This document shows positions 1 through 12,393 of a DNA stretch of 64,000 nucleotides, piece after piece (position 1 is the stretch's first letter; every line of letters starts with the position of its first letter). The position numbers were made by a program, and so were the translations under genes. The notes below the pieces were generated by a model. That model searched no databases and was not told the origin of the DNA. It worked only from the letters and a program-made list of their open reading frames with translations. Origin of the DNA: Vishniacozyma victoriae (lineage: Eukaryota; Basidiomycota; Tremellomycetes; Tremellales; Bulleribasidiaceae); the NCBI GenBank assembly GCA_017654735.1, contig JADPYG010000089.1, forward strand, positions 1,002,001 through 1,066,000, written 5' to 3'.

Positions 1-812
1 ACTGTGATCGACGGAACGAGACTGATGAGAGTTGTCACGCCATTTGAGCAGGGTCTGCTGTTGGTCTTTAGGGCGTCTTGGCGCGTTCCAGGAGAGACAT
101 CTGGCCTATGGACCAGAACGTTGCAGTTTTTCGTCTGGTTCGGGAGAGTGCATCCGTATGCAGCCTTCACTTCTTCGTCGGTAAAGTCACCACCCAGGGC
201 ATCGTTCATAGGGTGGTGATACATGTTTTGACTTGGTACTGGTGCAGCATTGATACCATATGTCGGTTGGAAGGGTACCAGATTCAAGGAATTGGCTCCA
301 GAACCCCAGTCATGATCTAACCAGTTCGTGTCGGTCTCGCCTGGATGATCATCATCGAATAAATAGCCAGATTGGCTTTGATCGATTGGCGGAGCTGTTC
401 CATCGAATGGTGGTCGAAGCGGCAATCGTCTCGTCCAATTGTGCACATATCCAGGCGTGCTAGCCTGGTTCGACGAGTTCCCATCGTTGGCGAATTGAAA
501 GGTATTGCCTGCGGGATCGTGGTAGTTATCCTGCATCGGTATGTTTGACCTGGCGTCGAAGGGAGGGGTTGCCTGATTGAAACCGCTGGGTGGGCACAAA
601 TCGAATGACGTTTGCCCAAAGTCGATCGTTTGAGACGCGTAGAAGTGCTGGGATGACGGTTGTGGGGAAGAGTAGGTATTTGGACGGAGGCTCGGAGGCT
701 GTTGGCTGCCATCCAGTTTTGGACTTCGCCGCTTGGAGGCTCTACCATCGTCAGAGTTACCAAAGTTGTCCCCGACGGGATAATAGTGAGGTTGCTGTCC
801 CGAGTAGTTCAT
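1..812 (-). CDS. Unknown low-complexity protein, N-terminal part, runs off the left edge
   Basis: A minus-strand frame opens at an ATG (810-812) and stays open to the window edge, about 270 codons. The start reads MNYSGQQPHYYPVGDNF and is rich in Gln, Asn, Pro and Ser, with a short basic patch (ASKRRSPK) near residue 26. Such composition is common in fungal transcription regulators, but no DNA-binding domain is visible, so the function is unknown. A TATA-like stretch (CTATTTATCC on the minus strand, about 980-989) lies about 170 bases upstream and fits this start. Below about position 245 an intron is possible: a GT at the end of a GAAGAA stretch and a later CATAG would switch to a frame that also reads as protein. 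The last part of the reading is therefore uncertain. Confidence 0.6.
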   Translation of the reverse strand, partial: MNYSGQQPHYYPVGDNFGNSDDGRASKRRSPKLDGSQQPPSLRPNTYSSPQPSSQHFYASQTIDFGQTSFDLCPPSGFNQATPPFDARSNIPMQDNYHDPAGNTFQFANDGNSSNQASTPGYVHNWTRRLPLRPPFDGTAPPIDQSQSGYLFDDDHPGETDTNWLDHDWGSGANSLNLVPFQPTYGINAAPVPSQNMYHHPMNDALGGDFTDEEVKAAYGCTLPNQTKNCNVLVHRPDVSPGTRQDALKTNSRPCSNGVTTLISLVPSIT

Positions 813-1153
813 CTTTAAAAATGGCTGGTGGGTGGCTTAGGGTGGATCGTGAAGAATAATTCAAGACCGAACCGGAAAGAGCGAATTGGTGAGAAAGAGA
901 AAGAGGAAGGGGCGAACATGAGTGCTGAGACATATCGAACTGGTCGAACAAAGGATCTTCTTCTGAAAGGACGTTCAACGGATAAATAGGTTTTCATGTG
1001 AGCTTTCACCCCCTATCGTCCTGCCCTGTGGACAGATAGCCACAGAAGTCGAAAGCGGCACTGTTAGAAATTGATGGCTATATGTCAACATGACCTACAT
1101 GTCTGATAATTATACTTGATACCTGATCGACATCCCACACGTCCATTCCTTGC

Positions 1154-3250
1154 TCAATCTTTCAATTCCCCATCCTCCCCAAAAGCCTCCATAGCTTCCT
1201 CTAACAATATCACACCATCTCCCCTTTTCTTGAAATCAATCCCCTCACCTTCAGCAACCATTATGAATTGCCTAGCCATCTCTTTAGCCGCTACGAAGCT
1301 TTCCACCGGCTCCCTGGTTATCAGACAAGTCAGAAGGGGTACATACCAAGTCGATTCATTCAATGGGTATCCCTTCCATAAAGTCAGGTATTCGTATTTA
1401 CCCTTTGAGAAACTTCTGGCTGGTTGTAGCGGCCTTCGACTGGCGTTTAGTGTGGAATTTGAGAAGGACCTACCCTATTGCTTGTAGAATGACGAATAAT
1501 TCAGCGTCTGCTGGTTTCCAATCGACTTTTACGTGTTTTCTTTCATTAACTCTATCTTGTTCGATTGCAGATTTGGAACGTACCGACGGATACAGTTTGA
1601 TCGGATACACGTCTCGGTATCCTTGACTTTGGGTAGATCCTTACCACCTATCTAGTCAGGCCACCAAGAGCCATTCTGATGATTGGGCTCACCGTGTTGA
1701 CGTATAAAGTCACAATCCGGACAGATCCAGGTCAATTCAGGAATCTCTTCTTCATCCTTCAAGCCCGCACAAGATCGATGAACAGGTCCAAGGCACTATC
1801 ATCAGCTCTGCATCAATAGAATCAGCGAGCTTACAGTTTCACATTCGATATACCCTCCCAATCCGATGACAGTATTGGGTCCCAATTCTGGCCAATTTGC
1901 TCCCTTGACCCTGGTTATACCTTGACTCTTCTTGAGAGTTCCGACGGGTAATGAACCGGTAGGTCCCGTTGATGGTTTCTTTTTAGCTTTCAATTTCGTA
2001 GTACCCTTTTGGGCCTTTGGCTTCTTTGAAGATGGTTGGGAAGGGGTTGGTTTCTTTCGAGCTGGTAATGTCTGGTTCCGGCGAAGCCGCTTGTTGGCTT
2101 GTGGGTGAGTTTGGAGGTCAGCAGGGGTAGGAGTGGGAAGGATATGTGAAGGTGGTAGAGTGAGTTGAGTGGATTGAGTGGCTTCTAATTGTTGAGTAGG
2201 TTGAGTTGGGGGAGGGGTTTGAGTAGGTTCTGGTGATTGAGTAGCTTGAGTAGCTTGAGTAGCTTCAGTGGCTTGAGTCGCCCGGGTAGCTTGAGGAGAG
2301 GATGGGGATGGACTACTTCCAACACGCCGAGAATCGGTGATTGATACAGGCAGTGAGGCTGCCGCGGCCGAGGAGCTAGGTCGATAAGGTGAGGATTGAG
2401 GAGATGGTAATGGAGACTCCGGACCGAGATCTTCGACATCCGAATTGAGCTCCGGAGATTGATGTACTGGCGCGATGTCTGGTGCATCTACTTGTTGTTG
2501 ATTGGATGGTGGTTCCTCTACTGACTCCTTGGTTTGGCTTGACGGCTGGATTTGGGAGGACGAGTCGGGCGATGTCCCAGAAGATGATTGAGCTGGTTCA
2601 ATCATGAGGCGTGAAGGTTGGAGAAAGCTTGGATCGATGGTCGGAGATTGTGCAGATTCATCCTCTGAGTCTAGTTGTGTAAATCGACTAAGGTGAGATC
2701 GAGTCCGAGATTGCTGTTGATCGAAATCACCGAATGATAGAGCCGATACATATTTCTTTGTCGAGCTGGATTTACAGGTATCAGCCATTAAACTCTTGAG
2801 TACTTGTAACCCTTCTCTACACTTCTTTTCTTCTTCATCTTGAGCATTGGAGGAGATTGATTCTTCGAGCTTGATGATTCTTGAATTTGCTTTATCGACG
2901 AAATCGACGAAATTGTTTTGATGCTTGATGAAGTCTTGATGAAGTGTTTCGACTGATTTGAGGATCGCAGCTGGATCGGGTCCTTCTTCTTCTTCCGGCA
3001 TCGCTGTGTCGACGTTCCCTTCAATTGTTGATCCGCTCGTGTCCATATTGGTCCTATTAGTTGTAATTGCATCCTCCACCTCCTCATTCTCGGCTGTCTC
3101 ATCCGTTCCTTTCATCGTACTATCATCATCTTCAACGGTCGTCAGACTTGAGGTAGGCGTTTCAATCTTGGGGGCTTGATCTAAGTTTCCAGTGAGTCGT
3201 TTAGGCGCAACGAAGCGGGTGAGAGGTAGTGAAGTTTTAGAACGTTTCAT
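1154..3250 (-). CDS. Nuclear protein with half PHD-like zinc motif and chromodomain
   Basis: Six exons on the minus strand: 3250-1835, 1795-1693, 1647-1584, 1539-1474, 1415-1347, 1313-1154, giving about 625 residues. An in-frame ATG at 3307 is an alternative start; I prefer 3250 (MKRSKTSLPLTRF). Residues 1-470 are disordered, with an acidic N-terminus, (ATQ)n and PTQ-rich repeats and a Lys-rich block. Next come CETC, HRSC and CPDC (about 470-500), which match the second half of a PHD finger; no upstream Cys pair is present. The C-terminus has a clear chromodomain core, YLTLWKGYPLNESTWEPVE, formed only after removing a 33-nt intron (1314-1346). The third intron could instead end at 1552 rather than 1540 without changing frame. 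Known chromodomains bind methylated histone tails, so a chromatin reader is inferred. Exon joins are supported by frame and motif continuity. Confidence 0.75.
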
Positions 3251-3307
3251 TGTTGGTAAGTGGAGTGGTATTGTCGGTTTGCGGTATCCCCAGGGCAGGT
3301 AGTGCAT

Positions 3308-4195
3308 CCTATAGGATGACCATGGGGATAGATAAGGCGATATAGTACATCACATGAGTTACTCTAGGTGGTGATGTGGGTAGTTGGTTGTTGACGCACG
3401 TCCCTTCCCCGGACTTTAATTGCTTCCGTTAGATCCGCGGATCCGGTCATGAACCTGGACCTGGCTGGACCTGACGTTTCATACTTGGTGCTAGTAATGC
3501 CTTTTGTTATAGATAGAAGCATGAGGATAGATCCAGAAAGGAGTCAAGGGGGCGCACTAGCTAGTAGATGGAACAAAAGATTTTATGCATCCATATGACC
3601 AGCACGGAGTAAATGGGTCCGAAAGGGGCGTATGATAGAAGTAAAGGCCAACATTAGCATCGTGCCTCCCTTGACTCTGTACTCATCTTTACATTCCTCT
3701 ACACCTATCTTCCACCCTTTGACCAATCTACCCCGTCATTTCAAAAGTCTGGTACTACACCGCTATTTGCTCGACTCTCTTCAAGTGCTTCTCTGTACCT
3801 CGCTTTCGGTTGACAAAAGAAAACGCTTGGACGACAACTTCGTCAACAGTCACTTTTACGGCAGGCGGCACTTAGTTACCACTCGATCTTCACGCCCCCA
3901 CACACATACTCTCGGCAGACAACGTTTCGGGGTTCGGGAGATTGTCATTACCTTGGAAACCTAATTACTTTTTTCGGGGAAAGAAGCGGTAGCCTCGTTT
4001 TACAGATTGCCTCGACTACCTATTGACGGGCGAAGATTCAACGGACGTGACCGTAACTTGTGATCTGTGATCCAAGACTTAGTCTAGTCAATCTATATAC
4101 TGGGCATATACAAAGTGAGTCGCTTGGCTTGAGATGGAACATGACTGACATGACAGCACAGACATTAGTCACTTCGGTAAACAATCAACTGAGCT
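3308..4195. promoter_or_regulatory. Divergent intergenic region
   Basis: About 890 bases between two divergent genes. It is pyrimidine-rich around 3660-3800 on the plus strand, and a TATA-like ATATATACTGGGC lies near 4091-4103, about 100 bases before the right-hand start. A 110-codon plus-strand frame (3632-3964) has no recognisable protein character and I read it as non-coding leader or promoter. Nothing else is evident. Confidence 0.4.
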
Positions 4196-7100
4196 ATGAC
4201 CATGTCTACTAGTGAGTTCCCTCCTTCTACCCTGTTTACGACCCATGTCCTGACTGATCCCCTCAGCTCCAGCATTCCTATCAGCTCCCTCGGCAAACGC
4301 TCTTATCTCAGAGTTACGACCCACAACCCTCTCCCAACCCGCTTTACAACATATCAATGCCTTAATCGACGAAATCCTTCATCTCCTAATCTCGTCCTCG
4401 GAATCCCTCAATCCAACCCATATTCGTAAAGACGGTATTGCAGCCGTATTCAACGCAGATAAGCTCTCTGGGGATTCTACTGGACCTAGGGCATTGGGGA
4501 GGTCGGCTGTCGCAGAGGCCGAGTTGGAATTGAGGAGCTGGTACGAATCACATCCGGGCGCCAAGAGAGGTGCATTCGCTCCGGAAGGTCAAGGGACGGG
4601 CGTAAAGGGAGCTCGAGCGTTTCCTGTCAAAGAAGCTACGGAATTGCTAAAGCTCAAGTGTGTCTCCTTCTCGGTACGTCTATCCTTATCTACTGTTCAC
4701 AAGGGTCTCGTGCTGATTTGATAGACCTTGGCACCTACTACACCACCTTCTGAAGCGTACGAGTTTCAAGTCACGGAAGCTTGGAAAGCAGTAGGAGGAG
4801 ACGTCTCTGAGAACACGCTCTCGCCCTCTGGACTCTGGGTCACGGCTATTCTAGAGTAAGCTCCCCTGTCCTGTTTCAATGGTTGACCAGCTGACGAGTA
4901 GACACGTCTGTGAACACGTCCTTCGCCAGCTATCACGCGTAGTCGCACGAGACTCGAGTATTGCAGTAGCAGGTGTACAGGACTTGTACGTCGCCCTTTG
5001 CGAGGACGAGAGTATCTGGGGTTTATTCAAACGACTGCAAGGTAAGCTACCCTTCCCCAGCTCTAGCTGACATATAGTCAAAGAATCCCTTGAATCAGCA
5101 ATCAAAGCGGGAACAAGAAGAAAGAACGGAATCCCCCAATCACAATCTCAAAACCTCCTTGGTTCTTCCATTCACTCCAAGACCTCCATACCCACCTCGA
5201 CATCATTGAGAGATACATCAATCGATCAATCCCGTCACTCGTCGTCGACACCGGTAGAGCATATCGTCAATCATCCCTCCAAGGGACCTGTTGCAGCAGT
5301 CGCACGAGCTGTGTCATCATCTTCGAAAAGCCATCATCGAACTCCGAGTACTTTGAGCAATAATACCAAGAACCTTGTTACTGCTTTCCAGGATCAATAC
5401 GATAACGATAACCAGAGGCGACCTAGTGCGGACGAGGACGAATTTGACGCTTTGGTAAGAAGTGGGGAGACTATGAAAGTCAGCTTGACTCCTAGTAGAC
5501 TCAAGAACTTTGATGTGGGTCTTTACTCACCCGCAGTGTAGCGGTACTGATGATAGATGTCTCCAAATCGCCGAGCACCCTCATCCCCGACACAGTCGAA
5601 ATACGTACGAGCAGTACGACCTACCCAATCCCCAGAAATCCAAGAAACGGGAACCATGGTTCATCCATTGCCTATTGGATTGGGCATAGACCCATCGAAG
5701 AAACAGATGCATAGTCGATCTTCGTCTGGCCAGAGGCTCGTAGCTCGCAATGCAGCCACGATCAAAGAACACGAGAATGAGGAAGACGAGGAATTATTGG
5801 ATGGTCCAAATGGGAAGAAAGAATCACTTGCCGATATGTTTGCATCAGAGCCAAAAGAGAAGAATAGGAGATCATCAGGAGGTAATGGAAAGAGAGTCGT
5901 CCCAGCCGTCGTCCTTGGATCACCACCTCCCCAGGAACCTCTCACGACGCGCGACAACGATGATTCGATCGGCCGCAAAACAAAGAGGACCGATCTCTTG
6001 GTAAACACCGTACCCCAGCAAGGGTCGGTGCGATCAACGTCCACTGCGAGGGCGACATCCAAACCAAGAGGTCGATCCGAAGCACAAGAACTGGCCGATT
6101 TCTTCAGTTCCACCGAACCTCCTGCCGATAATCTTGCACCACCATCACCTGTTCATGAGGAACCACCCAAATCGGCAAAATCATTCAAGTCGTTCATGTC
6201 GCGAATGACGGGCAAGAAAATATCGAAAGAGAATGAAAGGCCACCTATGCCTTCTGCGTTTCCACAAGCTCCACCGACCGACATCAAGAGGCAAAAATCG
6301 TTTGGATCATTTAAATCGAATCCCGCTTCTCCACCTCTTGGTAATGCCGAATCATTCTCTCCGATGATGAACACCTCGAACTCGTTTACTTCTCCTCCTC
6401 CGGCTCTCTCGCCGCCAGATCGTGGAGTATCCTCTTTCGCTTCTCCACCAATCACGTCACCTCCGGAACGAACGTCCTCATACAACACGCCAACTCAGCC
6501 TGATGGGGTCTCGCCCAAGAATCGAGGTGTCTCTACTTCCAATACCACTGCCCAATTCAATTCCTCGAGCGGCGCTTTACATGCTGCAGGGAATGCTGTG
6601 AGATCTGGTGGGGTGGTAGATGCGGATAAAGCCTTGGCGATTGGTGTAGCAGCTATGTCGATGGGCGCTGGTACGCAGACTCAAGCTGTTTCATCAGAGA
6701 AGAGGATGGATGAGATGGCCATTGATCCGAGCGCCGACAAGATTGTAGATAAGCAGGAAGAGACCAAGGTCGAGAAGGAGGAGAAAGAGGCAGTGGTTTC
6801 GAGGGATAGCGGCTCCGCTGCGGTAAATGCCAGTACTGGTCAAATGCCGGCTTTCACCACATTCCCTCCCCCTCGACCACCTAGGGCGACAGAGACGAGT
6901 CACAGATCTTTCCGACCTGTCGTCAACGAGATCCCAGTTCTAGCCCCTCCTATCTCTACCGCCGCCGATGAGTATGTGGTCGTGAACAGATTCGACGCTA
7001 TGCCCACTCCCATCATCACCGACTCTACTCGAGAGCTTGGTCTCCCCAGTCCCAGCCGACCTACGCCCTCTACTGCTGCTCAATCTCATTTTGCTAGTGA

Positions 7101-7674
7101 TGCTGTTAGTTTCCGAACCGCTTCCGAAGGTACTACACCACCACAGCAAGAGGTCACGGGGACTCACGAGGATGTAACCAAGCCCGACCACGTCCAACAA
7201 GTCCCCTCGATCCCTGTATCCGATCTAATCCCCCTTCGTGGTCTACTCCAACATGCTACGTCCGCTCGTGAATGCCAACTCCTCCTAGGTGCTATCCTAT
7301 CCCAACTTGGTGTCCCCCATTCCGACAGTTCCCAGGATGAAGTAATCGACCCAGAGTCGAGAGTCACTGCATGGTTACTAGCGGGTAGAGAGGGACCCAT
7401 CGACTATCCATCCATCCAATCTCCTCGATCTACTACTGCAACAGGTACTAGTCAAAGTCAAGCACTCGCTACTCCTACGTTGACATATGCGGACTTGGAT
7501 GTTGGGAAGGTTGATGGTAACGAACAAGGACGCGACGCGGAAGCAGAATTGGGTAGAAAGGTCGATGAAAATGTTGGGAAGAGGGGGGAAGAAACGGAGA
7601 GTTGGGTCGGGGCGGTCAGGATACCCGGAGACGAAGAGTCCAAGTTGGTCAGGGAAGAGGTCATGGGAGCTTGA
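4196..7674 (+). CDS. Large disordered protein with helical N-terminal domain
   Basis: Six exons (4196-4211, 4267-4673, 4725-4855, 4902-5041, 5078-5514, 5557-7674) give 1,082 residues; all junctions are GT-AG and keep frame. Residues about 15-220 look like a folded all-helical region, with alternating Leu/Ile and two charged amphipathic stretches (LQHINALIDEILHLLISS and EHVCEHVLRQLSRVVARDSS). It loosely recalls histone-fold or similar helical dimer domains, but I cannot assign a family. The remaining 800 residues are Ser/Pro/Thr-rich with basic patches (AKSFKSFMSRMTGKK, IKRQKSFGSFKS), typical of a scaffold or a cortical or nuclear adaptor. The first exon encodes only five complete codons. No membrane segment or signal peptide is visible. 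The function is not known from sequence. Confidence 0.75.
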
Positions 7675-8541
7675 TCGGTGCTCGATCTCATCGGACAACT
7701 AAGTTCTGCTGGATGTGACGGTCGCTCGGGTAAGTGTACGAAGTTTCTTGATAATAATCTCCGTCTATGGCGAAATAATAGGATGTAGTTCATGCAGAGG
7801 TCAACGTTGAGAGTGACTGACGGGATCCCCCCGATGTGATCGGAGATCGGAGGTAGACTAACGCGGCGAGGGTTGGAATTTGTTTTCCAGGGCTTGAGAA
7901 ACATTTTTTAGTCTTAAATAATATGTTGACCCATCACCATCCGACGGGCATATCTACGGTAAATGTATCGTACGAGACCTCTAAAGCAGTGGACGCGGTG
8001 ATACAGTGCTGCGCAAAACAATAAACCGGTCCATTCAGTAGTTTGATACAGGTGTTGGACTCTAACATGGCCGTCGTTAGGCTCACTTTAAATGGAATGC
8101 AGAGCTCTCACAATTGGTGATGTGCTAATACACAGGCACGCGGCGGTATCTTATCTGACCCACAATTTTGCCTAGGTAAATCAGTTCAGGGTAATGATTC
8201 GAGATCAATCTTGACGACCATCTGGTCTTCACTTTTACACCGTGGAACTTGTTATCCAAAACAGCGGGAGGCCGTGATCGCCGTCGTGATCGCCGTCGTC
8301 CTCATCGAGTGGGGTATATCTCGAAATCTTGTTGAAACGTCGAGTTACTCCGTAACATCGAGTCGATTTAACACAAACAAGGAAACGGACACACAGTCGA
8401 TGGGTCCCTTGAAGGCAGATACTTAAGCAATGCATAATTCCATCTAACATTTCTTTATCCACTTCTCAAATACACGATTCTAACATTTACTCTACTCTAT
8501 TCAAATACTCTCCTCTACTCATTGTCACATAGTCACAAACG
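7675..8541. other. Intergenic region between tandem plus-strand genes
   Basis: About 870 bases holding the 3' end of the upstream gene and the promoter of the RNA-binding protein. A 12-base unit GTGATCGCCGTC is repeated twice in tandem at about 8274-8297. A CT-rich leader with TACTCT-type repeats (8480-8530) directly precedes the next ATG. No gene seen. Confidence 0.4.
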
Positions 8542-10296
8542 ATGTCGATGATCACCGCACCTCGTTTCGACTATGCTTTCTTCCCCAAGCTTCACCCGTT
8601 TATCGTACGTCCACTCCACCTAGGTCTTCCAAGTCTATCTGTATCGCTGATACCTAGACTGGTCCAGCCATGTTCCTCTCTCGCATCCCACCCGACGTCA
8701 GCTGTCAGGACGTAGCTCAGGAGCTCTCCCCGTACGGGACTTTCACATCCACCGTACACTTAGCGGTGGAACCTAGTGCAAGGGTGTTACCGGACCCCCA
8801 TTACAATGGTATGCCATACCAAAGTGAGTGATCTTATTTTACACCCTTTCATTTTACACCCTTTCAGATTAGCTGACGCCTAGTGCTGGTCAATTTCCAC
8901 GAATGTCATAGCTGTAAGTGAAGAGCTGTATTCATCACTGGGGATTGCGCTGATCTGCAGTCGAGAGGGCATTGGTGTGCTTCCCTTCCACTCCCCTCGC
9001 CCTACGAGGGATTACCGTATCCCTTAGACCCGATCTGCGGCCGATACCCAAGGCTAACCCTGGGGTTGCTGCTCGTCAGATTAACTTGAAGAGCTTTTTC
9101 GACCTCCCCCATCCTACAGTTCTCCAGTTGTTTGACGCTGCTCGGCAATGGGGGTCAATTGAGCTGCTCAACTTGGTGAGGGTTGGTCGCTACTGGACTT
9201 GTAGGATTCAGTTCTACTATGAGGACGAGGCTAGTCGGTTTGAGCTTGAGTTTCCTAAGGCCCGTTTCCTGGAGTGGGATGTGTAAGTTTCTGAACCGAA
9301 TGAGAAAACTGTAAAAAGCTGATGAACAGGACCGTTAACAAAGAGATGGCTCCACGATATGGTGGTGAACCTATGCAGTGCGATCCTCCACAGCTCATCC
9401 CCCCCGTCCCCTTCTCTGGGTTGGCGCCATTCACCCATCATATTCCCGCACCGACCTTCGCGCATTACATGCCCGACCACTATGCAGCTGCATATCCGGA
9501 AGCTGCCGCAGTTGTCGGCTTTAAACCTCGGGCGCTCTCGATGCAGACCCCACAGGGGATCCCAATGGTACCCGACCGCGAAGTGCGGTCTCTCCCGCTG
9601 CCGACTAAGCCCCTACCCCCTGTCACCCCCAGGATCACTCGGCCTGCTTCAATTTGGGTCGAGTACCAAGACTACGACTCAGATGGAGTGTACAAGACCA
9701 TGGGATTAATGGATCAGTATAATCAGAAGATCCCACATAGTAAGTCCTTCATCGTGTACATAACATGGCTAATCAGATAGAAAAGGGTCAACACATCAGG
9801 AAGGTCAAGGGTGAACTCCATTCATCCGGGAAACCTGGCTACGTGGATTATTGTAATCTAAGAATCAAGGTAAGTTCCCAACTGGCAGTGGCAAATCAAA
9901 ATGAAGGCTGATGGTCGCAGGGTCTGGGGTCCGACATCAATGATTTGTATTTCAGAGAGGTTTGCCAGGTGGTGAGTCTACCTTTTCTAAGTCGTTCTGT
10001 CCAACAAGCTGACTTCCAGGCTGAAGGTTTCGTGGGGAGTTCCGTAAACAGGGACGAGAAAGGTCGCTCAAGGGGTCATGGATTTGCGAATTACGAGACA
10101 CTCGACCAGGGTACGTGTTGATTCCTCTTCTCCAAGTCAAGCCCAGCGCTAATGTACAGCTAAACAAGCAATGGCGGTATTGCAAGGTCAGAAATGTGGG
10201 GCCAAAAAACTCGTAGTCACTTTCCACGAACCGACCAAGCTCAAGCCCGACAAAAACTTCTCACCCCGACCCCGACCCGCCAATGGACCTGGCTAG
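8542..10296 (+). CDS. RNA-binding protein with two to three RRM-like domains
   Basis: Nine exons (8542-8604, 8658-8823, 8884-8913, 8961-9282, 9330-9739, 9781-9869, 9921-9971, 10020-10110, 10160-10296) encode 452 residues; one exon is only 30 nt. The C-terminal RRM is clearest: YCNLRIKGLGSDINDLYFRE as beta1/alpha1 (RNP2-like LRIKGL) followed by RSRGHGFANYETLDQAKQAM, an RNP1-like K/R-G-x-G-F-A-x-Y. A first RRM-like unit begins at MFLSRIPPDVSCQDVAQELS (about residue 26), and a more divergent unit (LQLFDAARQWGSIELLNLV) lies between. The central 130 residues are Pro-rich. A role in mRNA binding follows from the family; the target is unknown. The C-terminal tail is basic and Pro-rich. Confidence 0.8.
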
Positions 10297-10746
10297 TTGT
10301 CATATACTCCCCACCTATCTTTCCGATACCGATATAGACCGACCAGGAACAGTTGTACAATTCACGATTAACGATTAACGACCAAACTTTCTCATCAATA
10401 TACAATACATATAGAAACGCGTAACGACCACCCTCCATCAATCCGCCTTTCTCACGGGTATATATTACCCAACTCGCTGTACCAGCGATATCCCTCGACC
10501 ACCTTGACGACAAGACTTGCTGCCCCGCCGATCATCGCATCACTCGAACGCCTCGAGCGCGATTTGACGTAGGACAGTCATAGCAGTCGTTCTCTCCGTT
10601 GTGTTTTCCCATTGCTGTATTTCTGCTTTCTCATTGTAATACCCTTAGACTGTATGCATACAAATTAGAATAAACGTAGCTGCATACCATATTTACGACA
10701 GTACAACATTGTCACTTGTACAAACACAGTCTCCTGATTGCTCCAA
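10297..10746. other. Convergent 3' region
   Basis: About 450 bases between the stops of two converging genes. It contains a short direct repeat ACGATTAACGATTAACGACC near 10364 and AT-rich sequence with possible polyadenylation signals for both strands. No gene seen. Confidence 0.4.
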
Positions 10747-12393
10747 TCACTGACCTCCCGTCCACCCACTACCACCACCTAACATTGGCCCTCCAGCAGT
10801 ACTACCACCTCCACCCATCCCAACACCCATACTTTGCATCATAGCCGGGCTTAACCCCATATTCGGATTCCAAGCTGGCGCCTGTCCCTGTCCCTGTCCT
10901 TGTCCTTGTTGTGGGCCATGCCCGTGACCATGACCAGCCATGAGCGAAGCCATATTCACCCCTTGCCCTTGCCCCTGCCCTCCTCTAGCTTGCGCTTGAA
11001 GTCGTTGTTGAGCTTGCATGAGTAATGCTGGGTTCATCATCCCTGGGCCCTGGTTTGGGTTTTGGTGCTGGTTCGGACTTGATTGCTGCTGTTGCTGCAT
11101 CGCTAAGAATTGAGCTGGATTGAATTGTTGTTGCTGCTGTTGTTGCTGATGTTGTTGTGGTTGTTGCTGGTATTGGTTCGGTGGTGGATTGTACATCGGC
11201 TGATGCTGCTGCTGTTGTTGATGTGGTGATGGGTGATAATTGGAGCCGGGTGTTTGGCCAGACTGAGGAGTCTGTTGGTTCCCAGTCATACTCATTCGCC
11301 TTTGATCATGTGGACCTGGACCTGGTGGTGGTTGCATCATCCCCATAGATTGTTTGACAGGTGACGAAGATTGACGTGTGGGTAATGATCTGTTTGCTGA
11401 TTGGCTTGAGGAGGGTGTAGCGTGGGCATTGCCATTCATGAGTTGCGGGTCTTGCTTGATATTCGTATCGCTCCGGGGTGGTTTCATGTGGGTATAGTAA
11501 TCCTCACTGGACCGGTCCACGAGGAATTGCTGGGTATTGTAATCCCACTGAGGCCCTCTCATCCGTCTAGCTTCGACTAGCAAGTGATTCCTGTTTGTCA
11601 GCTTCATCACAAAACCTCAGTACGATGTAGCTTACCAATGGCTCGCACTATGCCTAATCCCCTCAATATCAGCAGCAGTCATCCCCCTCTTCCGCTTCTG
11701 TCCGGCCTCTGCCTCTCTCTCCTTTTCCCGTTCCTTCTCCTCCTCTAACCGAATCAAAGCTTCCAACTCGGGGAAATATTCCGGTACTAATCCCTTCTCA
11801 ATCGCTGCATCTCGAGCTGCAAGTTGAGCTAGACGCTTTTGACGTTGTTTCCAGTGCATGTTTAGGAGAGCTGGGTGACTTGGTGTGAGCTTGAATGGTT
11901 GTTTTGTTGGGACTGGGGGTTCGGTCGTAGGCTTGACGTCGGTGGATGTGGAGGATGCGTTGAAGTCTGTGACTTGGGTTGTCGCTCCGGATTCACTTGC
12001 TTCCCCGGTATTGGTGGTGGTCGTGGTATGGTTTGCCAACTCATTCCCTGTCTCGTTCGCATTCCCATTTCCATTAGCAACCCCAGTTTGTCCATCTATT
12101 CCTCCTTCATTCCCATTCGACATAGCAGCACCACCTTCATTTCCATCTTTCGTACCACTCCCCTCCTCTCCCGCCTTCTCACGCTTAGGCCACTCTTTCC
12201 CCCTCTTCATAGCCTCCCACTGCTCCCTGAGGTTCTCCGGCATAAAAGCCTCTATATCAAAAACATTGCCTCTATCCCTAGCGATCTTTTGAGCCATGAT
12301 CAATACTTCCAACGTTACTGGTTCTCTATCCACTTTCGGATTCGCAGGAGGGAGATAGAGCGTAGTTGTTTTAGTTGAATGTATGCGTGGCAT
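10747..12393 (-). CDS. Glutamine-rich nuclear-type protein
   Basis: Two exons (12393-11636 and 11590-10747) give 533 residues. The N-terminal 70 residues look folded and conserved-like (PVTLEVLIMAQKIARDRG ... FDIEAFMPENLREQWEAMK). A low-complexity Asn/Gly/Thr spacer follows, then a charged helical segment ending in QKRKRGMTAADIEGIRHSAS, and a C-terminal 250 residues dominated by poly-Gln and Gly-Gln repeats encoded by CAG/CAA runs (10870-11240). Such architecture is common in transcription co-regulators, but I do not recognise the family. The intron is 45 nt with a GCTGAC branch site. It shares a divergent 390-bp promoter with MID1. Confidence 0.75.

Noticed and set aside
3632..3964. 110-codon plus-strand ORF in a promoter region
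   Set aside because: Pyrimidine-rich leader-like sequence, no conserved motif, and it lies between two divergent genes.
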